A stretch of 64,000 nt of DNA, taken from CAYSCW01 sp964449165. Its GTDB lineage: Bacteria; Acidobacteriota; Aminicenantia; Aminicenantales; Aminicenantaceae. Below are positions 17,522-25,779 of this stretch, piece by piece (the stretch's first letter is position 1; each line of letters begins with the position of its first letter). The notes under the pieces were generated by a model, which was given only the letters and a program-made list of their open reading frames with translations, made no database searches and was not told where the DNA came from. The position numbers and the translations under genes are program-made. The DNA lies in contig CAYVAT010000002.1 of assembly GCA_964449165.1 (NCBI GenBank), positions 124,001 through 188,000 of the forward strand, written 5' to 3'.

Positions 17522-20173
17522 ATGAAGAAAAAACACATTCTGGAGAAAGCGTATAACCCCAGTCCTGTAGAAAAGAAATGGTCCAGTCTTTGGATCAAGA
17601 AAGGTTTTTTTACACCACAAGCTTCATCCTCAGAGAAGAGATTTTCTATGGTTCTCCCTCCTCCCAACGTCACAGGATCTCTTCATATGGGACATGCGCT
17701 TTGCTTTACCCTTCCTGACATCATCATCCGTTGGCGGCGTATGCAGGGTTACCATACCCTCTGGCTTCCTGGGACAGACCATGCCAGTATTGCTGTTCAT
17801 AATGTTATCGAGCAGAGTTTAGCTGAAAAAGGACTGACCAGGGAGGAAATAGGAAGAGAGAGATTTCTTAAGATGGCCTGGGACTGGAAAGAGAAATACG
17901 GGGGACGGATCGTTCATCAGCTGAAGAGCTTGGGGGCTTCTTTGGATTGGAGTCGAGAAAGGTTTACTTTGGATGAAGAATTTTCCGTTGCAGTGAGGCG
18001 CGTGTTCGTCGATCTTTACCAAGAAGGCTTGATCTACAGAGATTATTATCTGGTGAATCGCTGCCCTCACTGCAGGACAGTTCTTTCCGATATCGAGATT
18101 GAACATAAAGATCGGAAGGCCAAGCTCTATTATATTAAATATCCCCTTGTGGACAGTGATGAGACAATCGTTGTGGCCACCACTCGCCCCGAGACCATGT
18201 TGGGTGATACGGCAGTCGCAGTTCATCCGGATGATCGGCGCTATAAGAAGTTACAGGGGAAGAAAGTGCGTCTTCCCCTTGTGAACCGAGTGATTCCCGT
18301 CATCACCGACCCGAGGGTGGAACAGGAGTTCGGAACAGGAGCGGTTAAGGTCACCCCTGCCCACGATCCTGTGGATTTTGAACTGGGAAAAGAACATAAT
18401 CTCGAACAGGTAAGCGTTATCGATGGATCAGGAAAGATGACAGAGGAGGCTGGTGAGGCATTCAAGGGGTTGGACCGATTCGAGTGCCGGGAAAAGGTTC
18501 TTGACAAACTCCGCCAGATGAATCTTTTGGATAAGGTGGAAGATTATGAACATGCCATCGGTCACTGCTATCGGTGTCAGACCATCATCGAACCATATCT
18601 TTCCTGGCAGTGGTTTGTAAAAATTGGGCCTTTGGCTAAAGAGGCGATCAGGGCGGTGGAAGAAGGAAGAATCCGTTTTATACCGCCAAACTGGGCAAAG
18701 ACCTATTTTGAATGGATGTACAACATCCACGACTGGTGTATTTCGCGCCAGCTTTGGTGGGGGCATCGCATTCCTGCCTGGTACTGTCAGGATTGTGATC
18801 AAGTGACGGTAGCCATGACAGAGCCGGAGAAGTGCACCAAATGCCAAAGCACCAACCTTGTTCAGGATGAAGATGTCTTGGATACATGGTTTAGCTCCGC
18901 TCTATGGCCTTTTGCCACCATGGGTTGGCCTGAAGAAACCGTGGATTTAGAAACCTTCTACCCCACCGATCTCATGTCCACAGGGTTTGATATCATTTTT
19001 TTCTGGGTGGCCAGGATGATCATGATGGGGCTCAAGTTTACCGGGAATATTCCCTTTCGGGATGTTTTCATCAACGGGCTGGTGAGAGATTTTAAGCGGA
19101 GAAAGATGAGCAAATCCGAAGGAAATATTATCGATCCGCTGGAGATGAGCGACAAATATGGAACAGATGCATTGCGCTTCACCCTGGCAGCCCTGGCTGT
19201 TCCGGGAATGGATCTCAGTCTTTCAGAAGAGAGGATGGCAGGTTATCGGGCCTTTGCCAACAAAATCTGGAATGCTTCACGGTTTGTGTTGATGAATATG
19301 GAAGAGGATGAACTGGAGATCAGTGAGGATGAGTTGACTTTGGCTGACAGATGGATCCGCAGCCGCCTGACAAAAATCACAGGAGAGCTGAATGAAGCAT
19401 TGGAGAAGTACAAGTTCTATGAGGCAGCCGATACGATCTACCATTTTATATGGCATGAATTCTGTGATTGGTATATCGAGCTGGTGAAACCGAGCCTTAA
19501 GGAAAACAATCGGACCAGCCTTTCTGTGCTGGTCGACTCCTTAGACCGGATCCTGCGGCTACTTCACCCTTTTATGCCCTTTATCACAGAGGAAATTTGG
19601 CACCATCTTCCACGGGAAGAGAAAGCATTGGCGGTTGCTCCTTTCCCAGAGGCAAGAGATGATCTTAGAGACAGAAGAGCCGAGCGAGACATGAAACATC
19701 TTCAAGAAGCGATCATCGGCATCCGCACCATAAGAGCAGAAAATCGAATTTCACCCAAGAAAAAAATGGATCTCTGGTTGAAAGTCAAGAATAAAGAAGA
19801 AGAGGATCTCGTTCGGTACCATCAGATATATATCCAGGCTTTATCCAACATTGCAACCATCACCACCTGGGATGAGTTTCCTCCGGAGAAGAAGATTTTA
19901 AAAGGGATGGCTGGTTCCTGGGAGGTCGGGATTCCCCTTGAAGAGGATATTTTTGATCTGGATCAGGAAAGAAAGAGGGTGGAAAGAGAGCTTTCCAAAG
20001 CAGATACAGAGATCACAAAGATTGAGAAAAGGCTTCAAAACAAGGATTTTCTCAGCCGCGCTCCTCATGAAGTAGTCAAAGAAACAGAAGATCGACTCCG
20101 CAACCTCAGGAACAAGAAGAATAAATTGAGGGAGAGTCTAGAACATATTCTTTCCCTTTCCCGCAAAGAGTGA
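17522..20173 (+). CDS. valS: Valyl-tRNA synthetase
   Basis: Protein of about 883 aa, class I synthetase. The HIGH-type motif is in NVTGSLHMGHAL and the KMSKS motif in RRKMSKSEGN. The editing CP1 domain has TTRPETMLGDTAVAVHP, a Zn-ribbon-like CxxC pair occurs in the CP region (WYCQDCDQ and EKCTKCQS), and the C-terminus is the coiled coil that marks ValRS. I chose the ATG at 17522, with GGAG 7 bp upstream, over the TTG at 17510. It charges tRNA-Val; a tRNA-Val gene is also in the window at 32403. Confidence 0.95.
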   Translation: MKKKHILEKAYNPSPVEKKWSSLWIKKGFFTPQASSSEKRFSMVLPPPNVTGSLHMGHALCFTLPDIIIRWRRMQGYHTLWLPGTDHASIAVHNVIEQSLAEKGLTREEIGRERFLKMAWDWKEKYGGRIVHQLKSLGASLDWSRERFTLDEEFSVAVRRVFVDLYQEGLIYRDYYLVNRCPHCRTVLSDIEIEHKDRKAKLYYIKYPLVDSDETIVVATTRPETMLGDTAVAVHPDDRRYKKLQGKKVRLPLVNRVIPVITDPRVEQEFGTGAVKVTPAHDPVDFELGKEHNLEQVSVIDGSGKMTEEAGEAFKGLDRFECREKVLDKLRQMNLLDKVEDYEHAIGHCYRCQTIIEPYLSWQWFVKIGPLAKEAIRAVEEGRIRFIPPNWAKTYFEWMYNIHDWCISRQLWWGHRIPAWYCQDCDQVTVAMTEPEKCTKCQSTNLVQDEDVLDTWFSSALWPFATMGWPEETVDLETFYPTDLMSTGFDIIFFWVARMIMMGLKFTGNIPFRDVFINGLVRDFKRRKMSKSEGNIIDPLEMSDKYGTDALRFTLAALAVPGMDLSLSEERMAGYRAFANKIWNASRFVLMNMEEDELEISEDELTLADRWIRSRLTKITGELNEALEKYKFYEAADTIYHFIWHEFCDWYIELVKPSLKENNRTSLSVLVDSLDRILRLLHPFMPFITEEIWHHLPREEKALAVAPFPEARDDLRDRRAERDMKHLQEAIIGIRTIRAENRISPKKKMDLWLKVKNKEEEDLVRYHQIYIQALSNIATITTWDEFPPEKKILKGMAGSWEVGIPLEEDIFDLDQERKRVERELSKADTEITKIEKRLQNKDFLSRAPHEVVKETEDRLRNLRNKKNKLRESLEHILSLSRKE

Positions 20174-20267
20174 GAGATTTCAACTTTCCTGTTTGATAGA
20201 TGACAGATAAACATTGAGGGAGAATGCCCATCCAAACACGCTGGTTAAATTCAAGGGGTTGAGCAGG

Positions 20268-21014
20268 ATGAATATAGGAGGAAGAATCCACAGGGTTAGA
20301 AGCTGTCCCTCCACTAATGATCTGGCCAAGGAGTTGGCATTGGCTGGAGAAGAGGAAGGAACCGTGGTTATCGCTGATGAGCAGACAAAGGGCAGAGGGA
20401 GGATGGGAAGAAGCTGGTTTTCGGTAAAGAATAAGGGCCTCTACATGTCGGTTGTTCTCCGGCCACCTAGGTCCACAATCTCTCTTCTTCCTCTTGTCGC
20501 TGGCCTAGCCGTGAGGAAAGCTTTGTTCGATTCAGCCGGCATTGAGATCTTGCTCAAGTGGCCCAATGATTTGATCTGGAGAGAGAAAAAGATAGGGGGT
20601 ATTCTTTGTGAAAGCTGTTTTTTAGGAAACCGACTGAGCTATGTTATTCTGGGGATAGGTCTAAACCTCGATCATGATCCAGAGGATTTTCCCGCACAGA
20701 TCCGTAAGGAAGCGGTCTCTATCAAAATGGCAAAAAACGAAGGAATCCGGAGGGAAGAAATTCTCCCTGAATTATGGTCAGCCCTCAATCTTTGGTATGA
20801 TTATTTCTTAAGAAGAAAAGACCGTCAGATCGTCAGCTCTTTTGGGAAAAACTCAGTCTTATCTCCAGGGAAGAAAGTAGCTGCAACCACGGAGAAGGAG
20901 AGATTTGAAGGAATATTCAAAGGAATTGACTCGAAGGGAAGACTCGTCCTCCAAATAGCAGGCAGAAAGAAGGTTTTCTTCTCCGGTGAGACACAGATCG
21001 TCAGGCATGAATAG
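20268..21014 (+). CDS. birA: Biotin-[acetyl-CoA-carboxylase] ligase
   Basis: About 248 aa from the ATG at 20268. The biotinoyl-AMP site is present (GRGRMGRSWFS) with LKWPNDL and the GIGLNLDH segment, then a C-terminal SH3-like domain (SPGKKVAATT). There is no N-terminal helix-turn-helix, so it is a catalytic-only BirA and not a repressor. It attaches biotin to carboxylase carrier proteins, which fits the fatty-acid operon in the window. An upstream TTG at 20214 in frame is less likely because the added residues are not family-like. Confidence 0.9.
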   Translation: MNIGGRIHRVRSCPSTNDLAKELALAGEEEGTVVIADEQTKGRGRMGRSWFSVKNKGLYMSVVLRPPRSTISLLPLVAGLAVRKALFDSAGIEILLKWPNDLIWREKKIGGILCESCFLGNRLSYVILGIGLNLDHDPEDFPAQIRKEAVSIKMAKNEGIRREEILPELWSALNLWYDYFLRRKDRQIVSSFGKNSVLSPGKKVAATTEKERFEGIFKGIDSKGRLVLQIAGRKKVFFSGETQIVRHE

Positions 21015-21031
21015 AATAAAGGAGGAAACAG

Positions 21032-21799
21032 ATGCTCTTAGCCATAGATATTGGGAACACATGCATTGCTTTAGGTGTCTTTGAGGGAAACAGGTTAGTC
21101 AAGCACTGGAAGATCCGTTCAGAGAGAGAAAAAACATGTGATGAATATGGAATAATCCTCACCAGCCTCCTCTCTCTTTCTGGTTTGGAAGAAACGAAGG
21201 TGAAATCAGTCATACTCTCTAGTGTTGTTCCTCCTTTGACACCGGTCTTTCAAGAACTAGCCAGAAGTTTATTTCAAGTCAAGGCCCTTGAGGTCGGGCC
21301 TGGCTTGAAAACAGGAATGCCTATTCTCTATGAGAATCCACTCGAGGTCGGAGCGGATCGTGTGGTTTCATCTGTGGCTGCCTTTTCCAAGTATGCGGGT
21401 CCTTCCATTGTGGTCGATTTCGGCACAGCCACCACCTTTGATGCCATCTCCTCCAGGGGAGAATACCTGGGGGGAGCCATCGCTCCTGGAATGCAGATTG
21501 CCGCTGAATCCCTTTACCTGAGAACAGCTAAGCTGCCTCGTATAGAGATCAGGAAGCCTAAGAAGGCCATAGGGCGGACAACTGTAGCGAGCATGCAGTC
21601 TGGAATCTACTTCGGGTATATCGGGCTTGTTTCTGCAATAATCCAAGAAATTAAAAAGGAGCTGGGGAAAGAAACAAGAGTGATTTCCACCGGAGGAACA
21701 GCAGCTCTCATGTATCGGGAGATAGAATCCATCGATTTCTACGAACCTAATCTAGTGCTTGAAGGATTGAGGATTATTCATAAACTTAATCAGGGATAA
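21032..21799 (+). CDS. coaX: Type III pantothenate kinase
   Basis: Protein of 255 aa of the CoaX family (ASKHA fold). The phosphate-1 motif is AIDIGNTCIALGVF at the N-terminus, the pantothenate/adenosine regions are GADRVV and VDFGTATTFDAI, and STGGTAAL closes the fold. It phosphorylates pantothenate, the first step to CoA. It follows birA by 17 bp, the common birA-coaX pairing, with a GGAGG ribosome site. Confidence 0.95.
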   Translation: MLLAIDIGNTCIALGVFEGNRLVKHWKIRSEREKTCDEYGIILTSLLSLSGLEETKVKSVILSSVVPPLTPVFQELARSLFQVKALEVGPGLKTGMPILYENPLEVGADRVVSSVAAFSKYAGPSIVVDFGTATTFDAISSRGEYLGGAIAPGMQIAAESLYLRTAKLPRIEIRKPKKAIGRTTVASMQSGIYFGYIGLVSAIIQEIKKELGKETRVISTGGTAALMYREIESIDFYEPNLVLEGLRIIHKLNQG

Positions 21800-21886
21800 G
21801 GGCTGCAGGAAAGAATGGAAAAATTGATGCTCTCATGAGTCTGGCGGGATATATTGGAAGAAAGGAGCAATTGCTGACCGAGGAAA

Positions 21887-22528
21887 ATGAGCAAGACTAA
21901 GGACAATCAGAGAAGTGAGTATTTTCAGACAATTGGCCGCCATTTCTTCAGGCATCGAGGTTCGCCTTTTTTTCTTTCTTCAAAAGACCTTGACCTTATC
22001 ACTCGTTGGGAAAAGATGGGGATTCCCCTGAGAGTGGTTTTGGAAGGGATAACAAAGTCTTTTGTAAACCATGGATCTAAGCAACACAAACAGAGCAAAA
22101 TTCTTTCTCTCTCCTATTGTCAACCCCAGGTTATCAGGTCCTTCCAGCAATATAAAGAGAGACAAGTAGGAGGCAGGAAGAGTAGACCTAACAGTGATGA
22201 TAAGAGAAAAAAAGCTAGAGCCGAGGTAAAGATGTTTTTAAAGCTACTTCCGATTCCTTTCACCTTCCTCAAAGACGTCTACTCTCAGGCTTACAAGCTT
22301 CTCTCCCAAAGCCAGGTTGAGGAGGAAAAGCTGGAGCTTCTCGATGAGGAGGTGGAAAGACTTCTTGTGGAAAAATGTCTTCAGGAACAACCAGGGGGAG
22401 GAGAGCAAAAGGACGCAAGGACAGGCAGAAAAGAGAACACGGATCAACTGAATATCAGCAGGATAAAAGGGGTAAAGCAACTGAGAGAAAAACATAAGAT
22501 ACCTTATATTTCTCTTTTTTATTATTGA
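21887..22528 (+). CDS. Hypothetical protein of 213 aa between coaX and rnr
   Basis: I do not recognise a named family. The N-terminal part (residues about 10-85) contains FFLSSKDLDLITRWE, IPLRVVLEGI and a LSLSYCQPQVI segment that looks like a compact helical fold. The rest is basic and charged (KKARAEVKMFL), then acidic helices (EEKLELLDEEVERLL), then a basic tail. No signal or membrane segment. A GACCGAGG site precedes the ATG. It shares strand and spacing with rnr, which suggests a nucleic-acid role, but this is only context. Confidence 0.6.
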   Translation: MSKTKDNQRSEYFQTIGRHFFRHRGSPFFLSSKDLDLITRWEKMGIPLRVVLEGITKSFVNHGSKQHKQSKILSLSYCQPQVIRSFQQYKERQVGGRKSRPNSDDKRKKARAEVKMFLKLLPIPFTFLKDVYSQAYKLLSQSQVEEEKLELLDEEVERLLVEKCLQEQPGGGEQKDARTGRKENTDQLNISRIKGVKQLREKHKIPYISLFYY

Positions 22529-22628
22529 AAAGGATTTGGAATCAGGCTTTCTCATCAAAGGAAGGCAAGGGACATTGTTTTCGTCTTTTGTGTGTATGGA
22601 TAATGAGGTATGACCTCAAGAAATAAAA

Positions 22629-24692
22629 ATGGTTGATAGGATTATTTCTGTGTTGCGCAAGAGGAGGCAAGGCCTGGGATTGGAAAGGCTTAGAAGAGAA
22701 CTTCAGCTTGCCCCTCGAGGGAAATCCCGGCTAAAAAAGACCTTAGAAAGAATGGAGAATCAAGGAATTGTCTTCAGGATAAGACATAAATATTTTATAG
22801 TTCCCCGCTCTCAAATGGTGAGGGGGAGGTATATCTCCTCTTATAAGGGATACGGATTCGTCAGCCCTGAAGAAGGATTCTCAGAGGATATTTTTATCCC
22901 TCCTCCTTATTCCGGAGGAGCTTTTGACCAAGATCTGGTTGAAGTTCGCTGGATAAAGAAAGGAAAGAAAGGAAAGCCAGAGGGTCGAATCATTCGTATC
23001 CTGGAGAGAACCAAGAAGAAGGTGGTAGGGCTCTACAGGGAACGGGCGGGGAGCGCCTTTTTTCTTCCTCTGGAAAAGCCTTTTTCTGAGGAAGTTCCGG
23101 TTATCATTCCCCCAGAATTTTCGCCTCAGCCGGGGATGATTGTTGAGGTAGAAAGAGAAACCATGCACTTGACTGATGTGCTCGGCAAGCCGGACCAGCC
23201 CGGTGTAGATACGGAAGCTGTCATCCGCTCGTACGCCCTGCCTTCTTCCTTTTCAGGAGAAGCTCTGGAGGAAGCCAGGAGTCTTCTCCCCACCATATCG
23301 GATCAGGAGAAAAAGGCTAGAAAGGATTACAGGAATTGGATTTCGATCACAATCGATGGCCAAAATGCCCAAGATTTTGACGATGCCGTGAGTGTGAAAA
23401 GGCAAAGGAACGGCCATTTTCTCCTTGGAGTTCATATTGCCGATGTCTCTCACTATGTGAAGCCGGGATCCTTTCTTGACAAGGAGGCCACAAGGAGAGG
23501 GACGAGCGTTTACTTTTCTGATCGGACTCTTCATATGTTGCCTGAGGAGCTTTCTACATCCATTTGCAGTCTCAAGCCGGAAGAGGAAAAACGGACTCTC
23601 TCAGTAGTGCTGGAGATTGATCAAGAAGGAAATGTTATAGGCAGAACATTTCATCCTTCCCTGATCGAGACTAAAGCTCGTATGACCTATCAGTCTGTGT
23701 ATAAGATTTTTGAAGGAGATAGAGAGGAGCGGAGCAGATATGAGGAACTCCTCCCTGATTTGCTGTTGATGAGGGAGCTGGCTGGCATCCTGAACAGGAA
23801 GAGGAATGAGAAGGGCAGTCTGGATTTTGATCTGACCGAGCCTGAGCTCGTCTATGTGGAAGGAAATCTGGTTTCCATTCTTCCCTTTGAACCGAACGAA
23901 GCTCACCAACTCATCGAAGAATTCATGGTGGTTGCTAACGAGGCAGTGGCTTATTTTCTTTCGGAAAGAAATATTCCCTTGATATTCAGAGTCCACCCCA
24001 AGCCCGGAGAAGAGGATTTGAGAAAACTTCGGGAGATGCTGGACAATTTCAGCATCTTTCTTCCCCAAGTGAAAAGCATCAAGTCCAGGGATTTACAGAA
24101 AGCCTTGTCTCAGGCCAAGGGCAGACCGTGGGAGAAATTCGTAAATCTTCAAGTCTTAAAAAGCCTCAAACTTGCTTCTTATTCCCCAGAAAACAGGGGA
24201 CACTATGGGCTGGCCAAAAGGACCTATACCCATTTTACTTCTCCGATCCGGCGATATCCTGATCTGATTGTTCATCGCATCTTGAAAGCAGTGATCAGAG
24301 GGGAAAGACCGGACCCAGGGCAGCTTGATTCTCTGGCTCTTCTCTGTTCCCAGCAGGAGAGGAGGGCGGATCAGGCCGAGAGAGATCTTCTGGAATGGAA
24401 AATCTACCGGCACCTCCAAGAAAAACTGGGAGAGGAAGTGGACGGGATTATAGTAGATATATCCAAGGCTGGACTGGTTGTAGAACTGGATAGGTATTTT
24501 GTCGATGGAATCATCTTTTTCTCTGATCTTGGGAAAGACTATTATGTCCGCAAAACAGAAAAGACGTTAGTGGGGAGAAGTTCTGGTCTACGGTTTGAGT
24601 TAGGAGATCGATTAAAGGGAATTCTAGCATCTGTTGACCCTCTATCGAGAAGAATCACCCTGACTTTGTCTCAGGAGAGTAAAAAGAGATGA
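22629..24692 (+). CDS. rnr: Ribonuclease R
   Basis: Protein of 687 aa. Order of domains: a winged-helix-like start (about 1-60), a cold-shock/OB part (about 65-150, GRYISSYKGYGFVSP), the RNB catalytic domain (about 230-560, DGQNAQDFDDAV with the metal-binding Asp residues and HFTSPIRRYPDLIVHR), and a C-terminal S1 domain (about 600-685). It degrades structured RNA 3' to 5'. Shorter than E. coli RNase R (about 813) because the basic tail is missing. Its stop overlaps the ATG of the next gene (ATGA). Confidence 0.94.
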   Translation: MVDRIISVLRKRRQGLGLERLRRELQLAPRGKSRLKKTLERMENQGIVFRIRHKYFIVPRSQMVRGRYISSYKGYGFVSPEEGFSEDIFIPPPYSGGAFDQDLVEVRWIKKGKKGKPEGRIIRILERTKKKVVGLYRERAGSAFFLPLEKPFSEEVPVIIPPEFSPQPGMIVEVERETMHLTDVLGKPDQPGVDTEAVIRSYALPSSFSGEALEEARSLLPTISDQEKKARKDYRNWISITIDGQNAQDFDDAVSVKRQRNGHFLLGVHIADVSHYVKPGSFLDKEATRRGTSVYFSDRTLHMLPEELSTSICSLKPEEEKRTLSVVLEIDQEGNVIGRTFHPSLIETKARMTYQSVYKIFEGDREERSRYEELLPDLLLMRELAGILNRKRNEKGSLDFDLTEPELVYVEGNLVSILPFEPNEAHQLIEEFMVVANEAVAYFLSERNIPLIFRVHPKPGEEDLRKLREMLDNFSIFLPQVKSIKSRDLQKALSQAKGRPWEKFVNLQVLKSLKLASYSPENRGHYGLAKRTYTHFTSPIRRYPDLIVHRILKAVIRGERPDPGQLDSLALLCSQQERRADQAERDLLEWKIYRHLQEKLGEEVDGIIVDISKAGLVVELDRYFVDGIIFFSDLGKDYYVRKTEKTLVGRSSGLRFELGDRLKGILASVDPLSRRITLTLSQESKKR

Positions 24693-25774
24693 GTATGAAG
24701 ACGTCCTGTTTTGATGCGGCAGTCGATTTTTTACCTCGAAAGAAGGGGGAAGGTCTTGGTGCTCAAATTCTTTTTAAAAAAACGAAAGTTACAGCCTCGT
24801 TCTCTTTCTATCCCCAGGCACGTAGAACGAAGCAGGATGAGTATTTCGTCAAAGTCCACACCAGTTGTCCACTTCCTCTAAAATGGAAGGACAGATTTGA
24901 GGTTAAGGAGCCCAAAAAAAAGAGACTTTTGGGCAAAGGGATAGTTCTTTTCCCCCATTCAGAGAAAATTAGAGGAAAAAAGGGGAAGAGAAGGACTCTC
25001 TTTTTGCAGAAACTTCTAGGAGGGGAGCGGGAAATGCTTGCTGCCTTTGTCCAAGAAAAAGGCTTGGAGGGTGCTAGGGAAAGAGAGCTTGCTCTGTTTT
25101 CCTCTTTAAGTCAGGCAAAACTCCTCTCTCTCAGCCAAGGATTGGAGGAGAAAGGAGTGTTGAAAATTCTTGCCTTCTCTCCCCTTTTTCTGCTTTCCAA
25201 GACTAGCTTTGAATTTCTCTGTCATAAAATACTGAAATATCTAAGCTCCTTTCACGAGAAGCACCCACAAGAACAAGGAGTCTCTCGGGATAGGCTCCTG
25301 AAGAGATTCGGTGTGGATCGGAAAATTCTTGCTCTGGCTATCCATCGCCTCACCAAAGAAAATAAGGTAGTTGCCTCATCAGAGAGAGTAGCTCTTTACG
25401 GTTTTGAGCGAACTTTATCTCTCTGGGATGAAAAGATTTTGAGAAAGCTGGAAGAGATGTGCGGAGCTTTACAGATTGGTTCCCCAGAAGATCTGAGCCA
25501 ATCAATGGGGATTTCGGCTCAGAAACTGAGCCGCTTACTCTCTCTCCTTGTGGAGAGAAGGAAGATTGTGCTGGGAAAGGAAGGATTCATTATCCATTCC
25601 CATTGGTTGGAGGAGCTCATCTCCCGGATCAAGAGCTCTGGGAAGAAGGAGCTGACTGTTTCAGAATTCAAGAAGATGACGGCCTTAAGCCGAAAATACG
25701 CCATTCCCCTTCTGGAATTGCTCGACCAGTTGGGAGTGACACAGAGAAAGGGGCCTGTGCGTAAGATCTTATGA
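24689..25774 (+). CDS. SelB-like protein lacking the GTPase domain (domain III plus winged helices)
   Basis: Protein of 361 aa. Its last 42 residues (TVSEFKKMTALSRKYAIPLL then LDQLGVTQRKG) match the final SECIS-binding winged helix of the selenocysteine elongation factor SelB. Residues 1-90 fit SelB beta-barrel domain III (ending KDRFEV...GKGIVLFPH) and four winged-helix units can be drawn at about 105-165, 165-235, 240-300 and 305-361. The EF-Tu-like GTPase (G1 P-loop, DXXG, NKXD) is wholly absent and no such fragment lies upstream. It overlaps the rnr stop by 4 bp. An RNA-hairpin-binding role is inferred; selenocysteine insertion seems unlikely. Confidence 0.75.
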   Translation: MSMKTSCFDAAVDFLPRKKGEGLGAQILFKKTKVTASFSFYPQARRTKQDEYFVKVHTSCPLPLKWKDRFEVKEPKKKRLLGKGIVLFPHSEKIRGKKGKRRTLFLQKLLGGEREMLAAFVQEKGLEGARERELALFSSLSQAKLLSLSQGLEEKGVLKILAFSPLFLLSKTSFEFLCHKILKYLSSFHEKHPQEQGVSRDRLLKRFGVDRKILALAIHRLTKENKVVASSERVALYGFERTLSLWDEKILRKLEEMCGALQIGSPEDLSQSMGISAQKLSRLLSLLVERRKIVLGKEGFIIHSHWLEELISRIKSSGKKELTVSEFKKMTALSRKYAIPLLELLDQLGVTQRKGPVRKIL

Positions 25775-25779
25775 ATGAT

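Noticed and set aside
24689..25774. Full SelB with frameshifted GTPase hidden in rnr
   Set aside because: The upstream DNA is a complete RNase R frame with all domains, leaving no room for a GTPase.
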